From: Vibrio tapetis subsp. tapetis
GTDB lineage: Bacteria; Pseudomonadota; Gammaproteobacteria; Enterobacterales; Vibrionaceae
DNA length: 64,000 nucleotides
NCBI RefSeq assembly: GCF_900233005.1
Contig: NZ_LT960611.1
Coordinates: 3,410,001 to 3,474,000 of the forward strand
Reading direction: 5' to 3'
The notes under the pieces were generated by a model. That model saw nothing but the letters and a program-made list of their open reading frames with translations. It ran no database searches and was not told the origin of the DNA. Shown here one piece after another: positions 1 through 10,732 of the stretch; positions within the stretch are counted from its first letter, which is position 1, and each line of letters begins with the position of its first letter. Position numbers and translations under genes: made by a program.

Positions 1-948
1 TCCGTAGTTAGCAATATCTATGATGGTTTGGCGATCCAGTGCCATCGAAAACGCACGTCTAAACTGCACGTCTGTCAGCACGCTGTGCTTCACTTTATCT
101 TTAGATTCATAATTAAAGACAAATGCTTGAGTCCCTGCTGGTGGGTACCAATAGCCATGATTAGCCGATGCTTTTAGATAAGTTTGGTCGATATCAGGAA
201 CAAACGAGCCAGCCCAATCAATGCGGGAGTTCATCAATTCACCCAGTACTTGATCATTATGATTCATTTGAGGAATGCGCAAGCAATCTACGTCCAAATT
301 ATTATTGTCCCAATAATGAGGGTTTCGACACTGCAAAAACAAAGAAGAAGTGAATTGTGGTATATCAGTAAATGGCCCCGTTCCGACAGGGTTTTCATTT
401 AAGAATTCGGCCGGTGCTTTTACTTTATTCCATTGATGCTCAGGGACAATGGGAATCTGAACAATTTCATAAGTACCATTGGTGTTCACTTCCTTCATGT
501 GGAAACGGACTTGGTATTGGTTGAGTTTTTCTACCGACTCAATTTTGTTGTTAATGCCGCGATCATCCAAAGCAGGGAATGCTTTTACTAATTCAAAGGT
601 AAAGAGCACGTCATCAGCATCAAAGGTTTCTCCGTCAGACCATTTAACGCCTTCACGCAGATCAAATGTAATGCTCAGTAAATCTTCACTCATTGTTGAA
701 CTGGTCGCTAGGCGATACTCAGGTACATTGCCTTTTAACTCATTGAATACCACCAGCGGTTCAAACATAAAGTCACGAGCAGTATGTAAGCGAGAGACTG
801 CAAACGGATTAAAGTTACGAATCAGCGAAGCGTTGTGATTAGGGATAATCGTTAACTTTGAGAGGCTACTGAGATCTTGAGCTGAAACAGAGTGAGCAGA
901 CAACAACACCGCAGCTCCAATCGCACTACTTAGTAAAGCTTTGTTCAT
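1..948 (-). CDS. ABC transporter periplasmic substrate-binding protein, family 5 (3' end outside window)
   Basis: The first 316 codons are present and the gene runs off the left edge. It starts at ATG 948 with an AGGA ribosome site about 7 bases upstream. The N-terminus is a classical signal peptide (MNKALLSSAIGAAVLLSAHS, with a likely cut after VSA), so the product is periplasmic. The mature part shows family 5 (DppA/OppA-like) features: FDLREGVKWSDGETFDADDV near residue 90, a VGTGPF motif, and FRRAFSMALDRQTII near the edge. This family binds peptides, or in vibrios also oligosaccharides such as cello- or chito-oligomers; the ligand cannot be told from this part. It is divergent from glyQ. 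An inverted repeat at 1185-1203 in the shared intergenic region could be an operator. Confidence 0.85.
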   Translation of the reverse strand, partial: MNKALLSSAIGAAVLLSAHSVSAQDLSSLSKLTIIPNHNASLIRNFNPFAVSRLHTARDFMFEPLVVFNELKGNVPEYRLATSSTMSEDLLSITFDLREGVKWSDGETFDADDVLFTFELVKAFPALDDRGINNKIESVEKLNQYQVRFHMKEVNTNGTYEIVQIPIVPEHQWNKVKAPAEFLNENPVGTGPFTDIPQFTSSLFLQCRNPHYWDNNNLDVDCLRIPQMNHNDQVLGELMNSRIDWAGSFVPDIDQTYLKASANHGYWYPPAGTQAFVFNYESKDKVKHSVLTDVQFRRAFSMALDRQTIIDIANYG

Positions 949-1184
949 AATGACATCCTGTTATTAAGTTTCAAACAACATATCGATTTACAAAATCAGC
1001 CTCAAGCCGATCAAATTCAAATAAAAACAGAAAGTTACTGTAATTATTAATTCTCTCAATAATTTTTAGATCAAACAACGTCATTAAGTTTTACCACAAC
1101 AAAATAAAAGTGAAGTCACTCGAAAAGCCAAAATTTCTGATGAAAGATAACAACAGCTGTAACAGTATATTTCCAACCTTAAAA

Positions 1185-1203
1185 TTGCTCAATATGTGAG
1201 CAA
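1185..1203. promoter_or_regulatory. Inverted repeat, possible operator
   Basis: TTGCTCA and TGAGCAA are perfect inverted arms separated by five bases (ATATG). The size and spacing fit a dimeric repressor site. It lies about 240 bp upstream of the binding-protein start and 200 bp upstream of glyQ. No cognate regulator gene is adjacent, so function is inferred only from symmetry. Confidence 0.35.
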
Positions 1204-1347
1204 GACGCAAAATCATCACTTTAGGTTCACGATACTTGAGCCCTTTTTCATGCGCTATTCTGCTACAAAAGCAAAAAATCACCCAAAAGCACAAATATGC
1301 TGGCTAAATAAACAACATTGCCCCTACTCGACCTATCAATATTTGCG

Positions 1348-1353
1348 TATAAT
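1348..1353 (+). promoter_or_regulatory. Probable -10 element of the glyQS promoter
   Basis: A perfect TATAAT lies 50 bp upstream of the glyQ ATG in an AT-rich stretch. The hexamer 17 bp upstream of it is a poor -35 match, so only the -10 element is clear. Confidence 0.5.
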
Positions 1354-1402
1354 CTGAGGTTATTTCTAAAAAACCAGATAGAAGAATCGCGCGAATTTAA
1401 TT

Positions 1403-2326
1403 ATGCAAAAATACGATATCAAAACCTTCCAGGGAATGATCCTCGCGCTGCAGGATTATTGGGCTCAGAATGGTTGTACCATTGTTCAACCTCTAGATAT
1501 GGAAGTAGGTGCTGGCACCTCCCACCCAATGACATGTTTACGTGCACTTGGCCCAGAGCCAATGTCTACGGCATACGTTCAACCTTCACGTCGTCCTACT
1601 GATGGCCGTTACGGTGAAAACCCGAACCGTCTGCAGCACTATTATCAGTTCCAAGTAGCACTAAAACCTTCTCCTGATAACATTCAAGAGTTGTACTTAG
1701 GCTCACTTGAAGTGCTTGGTGTCGATCCATTTGTTCATGATATTCGCTTCGTAGAAGACAACTGGGAAAACCCTACATTGGGAGCTTGGGGTCTTGGCTG
1801 GGAAGTTTGGCTAAACGGCATGGAAGTGACTCAGTTTACTTACTTCCAACAAGTTGGCGGCCTTGAGTGTAAACCTGTTACAGGTGAGATCACTTACGGT
1901 ATCGAGCGTCTGGCAATGTACATCCAAGAAGTAGACTCTGTTTACGACCTTGTTTGGAACGTAGCACCTGACGGCTCTAACGTGACTTATGGTGATATTT
2001 TCCATCAAAATGAAGTTGAGCAATCAACTTACAACTTTGAACACGCCGACGTAGATTTCCTATTTGGTTTCTTTGAACAATGTGAGAAAGAGTGTCAGGA
2101 GCTTCTAGCACTAGAAACGCCACTGCCTCTTCCTGCCTACGAGCGCATTCTAAAAGCAGGTCATGCATTTAACCTACTTGATGCTCGTAAAGCTATCTCA
2201 GTTACTGAGCGTCAACGTTACATCCTTCGTATCCGCAACCTAACTAAAGCCGTTGCAGAAGCGTACTACGCATCACGTGAAGCACTTGGCTTCCCTATGC
2301 TGAAAAATAAGGATGAGGTGAAGTAA
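1403..2326 (+). CDS. glyQ: Glycyl-tRNA synthetase alpha subunit
   Basis: Catalytic alpha chain of the tetrameric (alpha2beta2) class II glycyl-tRNA synthetase, which charges tRNA-Gly in the cytoplasm. The 307 residues match the family length (303 in E. coli) and almost all of the sequence is recognisable, for example [20 protein letters not shown] at the start, [20 protein letters not shown] around residue 35 and [20 protein letters not shown] near 120. The start MQKYDIK corresponds to E. coli MQKFDTR. The stop is two bases before glyS, so the two subunits form one transcription unit and are probably translationally coupled. Confidence 0.98.
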   Translation: MQKYDIKTFQGMILALQDYWAQNGCTIVQPLDMEVGAGTSHPMTCLRALGPEPMSTAYVQPSRRPTDGRYGENPNRLQHYYQFQVALKPSPDNIQELYLGSLEVLGVDPFVHDIRFVEDNWENPTLGAWGLGWEVWLNGMEVTQFTYFQQVGGLECKPVTGEITYGIERLAMYIQEVDSVYDLVWNVAPDGSNVTYGDIFHQNEVEQSTYNFEHADVDFLFGFFEQCEKECQELLALETPLPLPAYERILKAGHAFNLLDARKAISVTERQRYILRIRNLTKAVAEAYYASREALGFPMLKNKDEVK

Positions 2327-2328
2327 TC

Positions 2329-4395
2329 ATGGCTAAGAATTTTCTAATTGAATTAGGTACGGAAGAGCTACCACCAACGGCACTTCGTTCTCTAGCGGAA
2401 GCATTTTCAGCAAATTTTGAAGCGGGACTCAAAGCGGCAGAGCTTTCTCACGAAGGTGTGAAATGGTATGCAGCACCTCGCCGACTCGCACTTAAAGTGA
2501 CTAGCCTAGCTGAAGGTCAAGCAGATAAAGTTGTTGAAAAACGCGGCCCAGCAATCTCGGTCGCTTTTGATGCCGACGGCAATGCGACTAAAGCCGCACA
2601 AGGTTGGGCTCGCGGCAACGGTATTACCGTTGAGCAAGCTGAACGTCTAAAAACAGATAAAGGCGAGTGGCTTCTATTTAAACAAGAAGTGGCTGGCAAA
2701 CCAGTACAAGAATTAGTAACCGACATTGCTGCCAAAGCACTAGCGGGTTTACCTATTCCTAAAGCAATGCGTTGGGGCAACTCTGATATTCAGTTTATCC
2801 GCCCAGTAAAAACGCTAACCATGCTGCTTGGTGATGAGTTAATCGAAGGTGAAATCCTTGGTGTAGCCTCTGGCCGTACTATTCGTGGCCACCGTTTTAT
2901 GGGTGAGCAAGAATTCACGATTGATTCTGCAGATCAATACCCTTCTCTTCTTGAAGAGCGCGGTAAGGTAATGGCAGATTACGATGCACGTAAAGCCATT
3001 ATCCTAGCAGATGCTAAAAAAGCAGCTGAAGCCGTTGGCGGTATTGCTGACTTAGAAGACGACCTTGTAGAAGAAGTGACGTCTTTGGTTGAATGGCCTG
3101 TGGTTCTAACTGCGAAGTTTGAGCAAGAGTTCCTGAAGGTTCCTTCTGAAGCGTTGGTTTACACCATGAAAGGCGATCAGAAGTATTTCCCTGTTTATGA
3201 TACAGAGAAAAATCTATTACCAAACTTTATCTTCGTTTCAAACATCGAGTCTAAAGAACCTCGTCACGTTATCGAAGGTAACGAGAAAGTTGTACGCCCT
3301 CGCCTTGCGGATGCTGAATTCTTCTTCAACACAGACCGTAAGCGTCCGCTTATCGACCGTCTTGCTGAACTAGACCAAGCTATCTTCCAGAAGCAACTGG
3401 GTACGATCAAAGACAAAACAGACCGCATCACTGAACTTGCTGGCTACATTGCTGAGCAAATCGATGCTGACGTTGAGAAATCTAAGCGTGCAGGCCTACT
3501 GGCTAAGTGTGACCTAATGACATCTATGGTATTCGAATTTACGGATACTCAAGGTGTGATGGGCATGCACTACGCAACGCACGATGGTGAAGACGAGCAA
3601 GTAGCACTAGCACTGTACGAGCAGTACATGCCTCGTTTCGCGGGTGACACGCTACCAAGTACCGGTATTTCTTCTGCCGTTGCAATGGCAGACAAGCTAG
3701 ACACTATTGTAGGTATCTTCGGTATTGGCCAGGCACCAAAAGGTTCTGACCCATTTGCTCTACGTCGTGCATCGCTAGGTGTACTACGTATCATCGTTGA
3801 AAACGGCTACAACCTAGACCTAACCGATCTAATCGGTAAAGCAAAAGAGCTACTCGGTGACAAGCTGACTAACGAAAACGTTGAAGCTGACGTTATCGAC
3901 TTCATGCTCGGTCGTTTCCGTGCATGGTATCAAGATGCTGGTTTCAGCATTGATATCATCCAAGCAGTATTGGCTCGTCGTCCAACTAAGCCTGCTGATT
4001 TTGATCAACGTGTTAAAGCGGTTTCTCACTTCCGTGAACTGGAAGCTGCAGAAGCGCTAGCGGCCGCCAATAAGCGTGTTGGTAACATCCTTGCGAAGTT
4101 CGATGGTGAATTGGCACAAGAGATTGACCTAGCACTGCTGCAAGAAGATGCAGAAAAGGCGCTTGCGGAAAACGTTGAAGTAATGACAGAGGCACTAGAA
4201 CCTGCATTTGCTACCGGTAACTACCAAGAAGCCCTAAGTAAACTGGCTGATCTACGTGAACCTGTTGATGCATTCTTCGACAACGTAATGGTAATGGCTG
4301 ACGACGAAGCTCTGAAAAAGAACCGTCTAACGCTGCTTAATAACCTGCGTAACCTTTTCCTACAGATTGCCGATATTTCTCTATTACAGAAGTAA
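2329..4395 (+). CDS. glyS: Glycyl-tRNA synthetase beta subunit
   Basis: Large beta chain of the alpha2beta2 glycyl-tRNA synthetase, needed for tRNA binding and aminoacylation together with GlyQ. It has 688 residues, the normal length. The N-terminus [20 protein letters not shown] is the family signature, and the segment [20 protein letters not shown] near residue 410 belongs to the HD-like domain. The C-terminal part carries the anticodon-binding DALR-type helices ([20 protein letters not shown]). It follows glyQ after two bases and is closed by a strong terminator 16 bp after the stop. Confidence 0.98.
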   Translation: MAKNFLIELGTEELPPTALRSLAEAFSANFEAGLKAAELSHEGVKWYAAPRRLALKVTSLAEGQADKVVEKRGPAISVAFDADGNATKAAQGWARGNGITVEQAERLKTDKGEWLLFKQEVAGKPVQELVTDIAAKALAGLPIPKAMRWGNSDIQFIRPVKTLTMLLGDELIEGEILGVASGRTIRGHRFMGEQEFTIDSADQYPSLLEERGKVMADYDARKAIILADAKKAAEAVGGIADLEDDLVEEVTSLVEWPVVLTAKFEQEFLKVPSEALVYTMKGDQKYFPVYDTEKNLLPNFIFVSNIESKEPRHVIEGNEKVVRPRLADAEFFFNTDRKRPLIDRLAELDQAIFQKQLGTIKDKTDRITELAGYIAEQIDADVEKSKRAGLLAKCDLMTSMVFEFTDTQGVMGMHYATHDGEDEQVALALYEQYMPRFAGDTLPSTGISSAVAMADKLDTIVGIFGIGQAPKGSDPFALRRASLGVLRIIVENGYNLDLTDLIGKAKELLGDKLTNENVEADVIDFMLGRFRAWYQDAGFSIDIIQAVLARRPTKPADFDQRVKAVSHFRELEAAEALAAANKRVGNILAKFDGELAQEIDLALLQEDAEKALAENVEVMTEALEPAFATGNYQEALSKLADLREPVDAFFDNVMVMADDEALKKNRLTLLNNLRNLFLQIADISLLQK

Positions 4396-4410
4396 TCGCT
4401 TAAAATCTAA

Positions 4411-4437
4411 AAAGGGAAGCATTCGCTTCCCTTTTTT
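4411..4437 (+). terminator. Rho-independent terminator of glyQS
   Basis: A GC-rich stem GGGAAGC/GCTTCCC with loop ATTC is flanked by an A-run and followed by six T's. It sits 16 bp after the glyS stop and also faces the convergent lipoprotein gene. Confidence 0.9.
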
Positions 4438-4458
4438 ATGTCGCACCAAAACGGCCAC

Positions 4459-4839
4459 TTACCCGTCGACTTTGTTCTCGTTGGTTTCATCGGTATTGTT
4501 CGTGCATCGATTCAGGTCAAAATGCTCCTCTCGACCACCCTTTCCTTTAAAACCTATCTTAATAACAAAACCATGCTGTAAGTATTCAATCATCTCATTG
4601 CACGCCCACTCGTTACTCATTTTCTTTATCGCAGACGTATTCCAACGAAAACCTTCTTCATTCCATGTGTAATAACTTATATAACCGTCATCAGATACAT
4701 CTAAATTTTCTACTTCAGCAAATTGCTGCTGTACCATTTCTATGTCTTCTGAAGAAGCAAACGGTTTAACAACCTGGTAATCATTACTACTGCAACCAGC
4801 CAAAACTAATGCCAACGTTAATAGGGGTGTAATTTTCAC
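4459..4839 (-). CDS. Small predicted lipoprotein of unknown function
   Basis: I do not recognise the family. From the GTG at 4839 the product has 126 residues and begins with a lipoprotein signal (MKITPLLTLALVLAGCSS), whose lipobox LAGC predicts lipidation of the cysteine and an envelope location. This start has a GGA ribosome site 6 bases upstream and gives a normal short signal. An upstream in-frame GTG at 4872 would add 11 residues before the signal and has weaker support. The mature part is acidic and polar, with two cysteines (WACNEM and NRCTNN) that could form a disulfide. It is convergent with glyS and divergent from avtA. Confidence 0.7.
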   Translation of the reverse strand: MKITPLLTLALVLAGCSSNDYQVVKPFASSEDIEMVQQQFAEVENLDVSDDGYISYYTWNEEGFRWNTSAIKKMSNEWACNEMIEYLQHGFVIKIGFKGKGGREEHFDLNRCTNNTDETNENKVDG

Positions 4840-5108
4840 ACTATATCCATTACTTTTATTAATATAAGACACAAAGTGTATATTCAGTGGATATAAAGTC
4901 TAATACTTAGTCTTGCTCAGGCATTAATCTGTTAAGTCGATCAGGATCTAATCCAGCAAGCCCTTTTCACGTTAGACACTTGAATGTAAATAGGATAAAT
5001 ACAATTTCTTCTATGCCTCGCAAAAACATTGCGGTATGTTGATTAATCCAACAAAACCAGCATCTACACTGGAATATGACACATAAATAATAATTAGGTA
5101 ATCGAGCA

Positions 5109-6359
5109 ATGCAATTCTCTAAATTTGGTGAAAAATTCAATCGCTACTCTGGAATCACACAATTGATGGACGACCTTAACGAAGGTCTACGCACTCCCGG
5201 TGCCATCATGCTCGGTGGCGGCAACCCTGCCGCAATTCCAGCCATGCTCGAATATTTTAATCAAGCCAGTAAAGAGATGCTCGATAATGGTGAGCTTATC
5301 GCCGCCATGGCGAATTATGATGGGCCACAAGGTAAAGACACCTTTGTTAAAAATCTAGCTGTCCTATTAAAGCAAACCTATGGCTGGGATATTTCTGAAA
5401 AAAACATTAGCCTAACCAATGGTAGTCAAAGTGGTTTTTTCTATCTATTTAATCTGTTTGCCGGCCAACAACAAGATGGTTCTCATAAGAAAATTTTATT
5501 GCCATTAGCGCCCGAATACATAGGCTATGGCGACGCAGGTATTGACGACAATATTTTCATCTCTTATCACCCAGAGATAGAAATGCTGGATAACCGTCAG
5601 TTCAAATACCACGTCGACTTCGAACAGCTAACAGTGGATGACTCTGTCGCGGCTATTTGTGCCTCACGTCCTACGAACCCAACAGGTAATGTACTGACTG
5701 ATGAAGAAATTCAAAAGCTAGATAAACTGGCTCGAGAAAACAACATCCCACTTATCATTGATAATGCCTATGGTACCCCCTTCCCAAACATCATATTTGA
5801 GGAGGTAACGCCTTTTTGGAATGACAATACCATTCTATGCATGAGCTTATCTAAACTGGGTTTACCTGGTGTGCGCTGCGGTATTGTTATCGCCAATGAA
5901 GAAGTGACCCAAGCCCTTGCTAACATGAATGGCATTATCAGCTTAGCGCCAGGTAGTATTGGCCCTGCAATTGCTAATCATATGATTGAGTCTGACGACT
6001 TACTCCGTTTAAGCAGTGATGTTATTAAGCCTTTTTATCAACAAAAGTCATTAAGAGCGGTGGAATTACTACAAAAAGCGATACCTGATGAGCGCTTCCG
6101 TATCCATAAACCTGAAGGTGCTATCTTCTTATGGCTATGGTTTGATGAACTGCCCATTACTACCATGGAACTGTATAAGCGCCTTAAAGATCGTGGTGTA
6201 TTGATTGTTCCAGGCGAGTATTTCTTTATTGGCCAAGAAGATGAGTGGGATCATGCTCATCAATGCCTGCGCATGAACTACGTACAAGATGATGAAGCGA
6301 TGCAAAAAGGCATTGCTGTGATTGCAGAAGAAGTGGCTAAAGCGTACGCCGAAGGCTAG
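5109..6359 (+). CDS. avtA: Valine-pyruvate aminotransferase
   Basis: PLP enzyme of the class I/II aminotransferase fold that interconverts valine plus pyruvate and 2-oxoisovalerate plus alanine. The protein has 416 residues (417 in E. coli). Visible family features are FGEKFNRYSGITQLMDDL at the N-terminus, the glycine-rich LGGGNPAAIP, NGSQSGFFYLF, the substrate-arginine context SRPTNPTGNVL, the IIDNAYGTPFP segment and the lysine in MSLSKLGLPGVRCGIV that should bind PLP. An AGGT ribosome site precedes the ATG. The stop codon lies inside the first unit of a 7-bp tandem repeat, and a terminator follows. Confidence 0.96.
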   Translation: MQFSKFGEKFNRYSGITQLMDDLNEGLRTPGAIMLGGGNPAAIPAMLEYFNQASKEMLDNGELIAAMANYDGPQGKDTFVKNLAVLLKQTYGWDISEKNISLTNGSQSGFFYLFNLFAGQQQDGSHKKILLPLAPEYIGYGDAGIDDNIFISYHPEIEMLDNRQFKYHVDFEQLTVDDSVAAICASRPTNPTGNVLTDEEIQKLDKLARENNIPLIIDNAYGTPFPNIIFEEVTPFWNDNTILCMSLSKLGLPGVRCGIVIANEEVTQALANMNGIISLAPGSIGPAIANHMIESDDLLRLSSDVIKPFYQQKSLRAVELLQKAIPDERFRIHKPEGAIFLWLWFDELPITTMELYKRLKDRGVLIVPGEYFFIGQEDEWDHAHQCLRMNYVQDDEAMQKGIAVIAEEVAKAYAEG

Positions 6360-6402
6360 AGGCTAGAGGCTAGAGGCTAGAGGCTAGAGGCTAGAGGCTA
6401 GA
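6354..6402. repeat. Seven tandem copies of a 7-bp unit (GGCTAGA)
   Basis: Seven perfect head-to-tail copies span 49 bp with no mismatch. The TAG stop of avtA at 6357-6359 is inside the first copy, so copy-number change would not alter the protein but would change the distance to the terminator at 6409-6440. Perfect heptamer arrays are typical slipped-strand hot spots. Confidence 0.97.
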
Positions 6403-6408
6403 AATGAT

Positions 6409-6440
6409 AAGAGCAAAAGCGACGCTTTTGCTCTTTTTTT
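6409..6440 (+). terminator. Rho-independent terminator of avtA
   Basis: Stem GAGCAAAAGC/GCTTTTGCTC with loop GAC is followed by seven T's. It lies just after the heptamer array. Confidence 0.9.
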
Positions 6441-6488
6441 GCCTGTTTAACGACGTTTCGTTACAACGGATGAACGAACGAGTTGTGG

Positions 6489-6926
6489 TTATTCGCTGTC
6501 GATGAGGTTTTTGCCATTGATGGCTATTTTACGTGCTTTCATCGCTTCAGGAATTTCACGCTCTAAGTCAACGTGCAGTAGGCCATTTTCCATTGTCGCT
6601 CCGACCACTGTTACGTAGTCAGCGAGTTGGAATTTACGCTCAAAGTCACGCTCTGCGATGCCTTGATAGACGTAATTCTTACCTTCTTCAGCTTGACGCT
6701 CTCCACGTACAATCAACATGTTCTCTTTTTGAGTGATATCGAGTTGTTCATCAGCAAAACCTGCCACCGCCATAGTAATACGGTAGTTATTTTCATCTTT
6801 TTGCTCAATGTTGTACGGAGGGTAGCTGCCAGACGTGTTCTTGGCATTGTTGGTTTCCATCAGGTTTAACAAACGGTCAAAACCAATGGCGTTACGGTAT
6901 AGGGGAGTGAAATCTACATTACGCAT
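6489..6926 (-). CDS. ibpA: Small heat-shock protein (Hsp20/alpha-crystallin), IbpA type
   Basis: ATP-independent holdase that binds unfolding proteins and hands them to DnaK/ClpB. The 145 residues open with [20 protein letters not shown], the IbpA N-terminus, followed by [20 protein letters not shown] at the start of the alpha-crystallin domain (about residues 35-130) and a short polar tail. An AGGA ribosome site precedes the ATG but lies within a predicted hairpin (6931-6951) resembling ROSE RNA thermometers. A sigma-32-like promoter is found about 185 bp upstream (7111-7139). Both point to heat control at transcription and translation. It is downstream of gyrB but separated from it by a terminator. 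Confidence 0.95.
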   Translation of the reverse strand: MRNVDFTPLYRNAIGFDRLLNLMETNNAKNTSGSYPPYNIEQKDENNYRITMAVAGFADEQLDITQKENMLIVRGERQAEEGKNYVYQGIAERDFERKFQLADYVTVVGATMENGLLHVDLEREIPEAMKARKIAINGKNLIDSE

Positions 6927-6930
6927 AATA

Positions 6931-6951
6931 CTATCCTTTAATAAGCAATAG
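6931..6951 (-). promoter_or_regulatory. ROSE-like RNA thermometer hairpin over the ibpA ribosome site
   Basis: On the minus strand CUAUUGCU pairs with AGGAUAG across a six-base loop, leaving a single unpaired G. This is the hallmark of ROSE elements, where a U(U/C)GCU segment masks AGGA around an unusual G position. The paired AGGA is the ibpA ribosome site. The structure was worked out by hand and its stability was not computed. Confidence 0.65.
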
Positions 6952-7110
6952 CCTTAGCTGCTAAGTTAGCTAAGGGGGTCAGCATACTGTTCTGCTGATA
7001 ATTGATCGTTCAATTACGCTCAGACACAGTGACTGATTGAGTTAAGTTTTGTGCTTTCCTTCGTTGGACAAGCGGTTAAGAGGCCCTATCGGCATCCTCT
7101 TCATAACTAG

Positions 7111-7139
7111 ATATAGGGATGGGGGAAATGAAGTTCAAG
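7111..7139 (-). promoter_or_regulatory. Sigma-32-type heat-shock promoter for ibpA
   Basis: Reading the minus strand, CTTGAA (7134-7139) and CCCTATAT (7111-7118) are separated by 15 bp, close to the sigma-32 consensus CTTGAA-N13..15-CCCCATNT. It lies between the gyrB terminator and ibpA and would give a long (about 180 nt) 5' untranslated region. Confidence 0.6.
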
Positions 7140-7148
7140 GGGAGAATG

Positions 7149-7176
7149 AAAAAAAAACGCCACCCGAAGGCAGCGT
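7149..7176 (-). terminator. Rho-independent terminator of the dnaA-gyrB unit
   Basis: On the minus strand ACGCTGCC and GGTGGCGT form an 8-bp stem (two wobble pairs) with loop TTCG, followed by eight T's. It lies about 30 bp after the gyrB stop. Confidence 0.85.
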
Positions 7177-7204
7177 TTCTTTATTACTTGGTAGCACCGA
7201 AGCA

Positions 7205-9625
<2,421 letters not shown>

Positions 9626-9640
9626 TTACTCTCTGACTAT

Positions 9641-10720
9641 TTATCCTTGCTCTATTGTGCCATGTTCCACATGAAACATCTTGCCATTTTCATCATGCAT
9701 ATCTGCAACTTGGCTGGCGGTAATAGAACTCACAAAAACTTGTGCCCCCGTCTGCTGCAAGCAATCTGCAAGACGTTGGCGACGTTGACTATCTAATTCA
9801 GATGCAAAGTCATCTATTAAGTAGATGCATTGCTTACCTGTTTGTTGCGTTAAGTGTTGCCCTTGTGCTACCCGAAGGGCACAAACCATCAGTTTTAACT
9901 GACCTCTAGACAACACATCTTCTACCGGGGTTCCCGATATTTTTATCTTTAAATCGGCTTTGTTTGGCCCACTAAAGGTATACCCGAGCTGCTGATCACG
10001 TTCAAAATTATCGCGTAATATATCGCTATACGGCGTGCTTTTATCCCACCCACGATAGTAATTCAGCTGGATATCAAACTCAGGCAAAAATGACTGACAA
10101 ATTTCTTCAGCAACTTGGCGAACTTGTTCTATGTATTCCTTACGCCATGCACTGATTTTTTCGGCTAATTCGGCTAATTCTTGATCCCAGTAACTGAGTT
10201 CTCGATAGCTGGTGGCCGTTTTCAATAATGCATTTCTTTGCTTATTTAATCGCTTCAACCGACCCCAGATTTCATAAAACTGAGGCTCAGTATGAAACAC
10301 CCCCCAATCGATAAATGCTCGGCGGTGTTTTGGCCCATCGGTGAGTAAATCAAAGCCTTCGGGGTGAATCAATTGCAAAGGTAATACTTGTGCCAACTGA
10401 GCAAGCTTCTGCCCAGATTGACCGCCTATTTTAACCTCTGTTGAGCCATCACGCTGTTTATTTATGCCAATTGGTAGCTCAAATTGATCCGAGTTCAAAA
10501 AACGGCCATGTACAAACAGCTCGCTGCAGTCATTTTGTATGACTCGACCTGTTAGTGAGCTTTTAAAGGAGCGGCCATGACCAAGCAAGTAGATGGCTTC
10601 TAACACACTGGTTTTGCCACTGCCATTGGGGCCGATAAGAAAATTAAAGCCTGGTGACAATTCAATATCACAGGCTTTAATATTACGAAATTGCTGAATG
10701 ATTAGTCGAGTAAGAGGCAT
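9641..10720 (-). CDS. recF: DNA replication and repair protein RecF
   Basis: SMC-like ATPase that loads RecA at single-strand gaps with RecO and RecR. It has 359 residues, with Walker [10 protein letters not shown] at 30-38, the signature region [18 protein letters not shown] and Walker [14 protein letters not shown] from about residue 299. The gene sits between dnaN (12 bp) and gyrB (18 bp), the classic origin-proximal order. Near its 3' end the codons for MFHVEH contain a parS-like palindrome (9663-9678), as in several other bacteria where a ParB site lies inside recF. Confidence 0.98.
   Translation of the reverse strand: MPLTRLIIQQFRNIKACDIELSPGFNFLIGPNGSGKTSVLEAIYLLGHGRSFKSSLTGRVIQNDCSELFVHGRFLNSDQFELPIGINKQRDGSTEVKIGGQSGQKLAQLAQVLPLQLIHPEGFDLLTDGPKHRRAFIDWGVFHTEPQFYEIWGRLKRLNKQRNALLKTATSYRELSYWDQELAELAEKISAWRKEYIEQVRQVAEEICQSFLPEFDIQLNYYRGWDKSTPYSDILRDNFERDQQLGYTFSGPNKADLKIKISGTPVEDVLSRGQLKLMVCALRVAQGQHLTQQTGKQCIYLIDDFASELDSQRRQRLADCLQQTGAQVFVSSITASQVADMHDENGKMFHVEHGTIEQG
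9663..9678. promoter_or_regulatory. Candidate parS (ParB-binding) site inside recF
   Basis: TGTTCCACATGAAACA matches the broad chromosomal parS pattern NGTTNCACGTGAAACN at all defined positions except one in the centre (A for G). It is in the 3' end of recF, about 12 kb from parAB and 9 kb from oriC, within the zone where chromosomal parS sites are usually found. It is the best match I saw by eye in the window. Confidence 0.5.
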
Positions 10721-10732
10721 TAAGCCAGCCTA

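Larger units (their letters stand above)
949..1402. other. 454-bp divergent intergenic region between the binding protein and glyQ
   Basis: No convincing gene is seen; a short minus-strand open frame at 1091-1294 has no recognisable features. It should hold promoters for both flanking genes. The visible signals are a TATAAT at 1348-1353 on the plus strand in front of glyQ and a perfect 7-bp inverted repeat at 1185-1203. Confidence 0.6.

Noticed and set aside
1091..1294. 67-codon minus-strand open frame upstream of glyQ
   Set aside because: No family match, no clear ribosome site, AT-rich composition; it looks like random open sequence in an intergenic region.
7109..7139. CCCCCATCC as -10 of the ibpA sigma-32 promoter
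   Set aside because: The spacing from CTTGAA would be only about 9 bp; CCCTATAT at 15 bp fits better.
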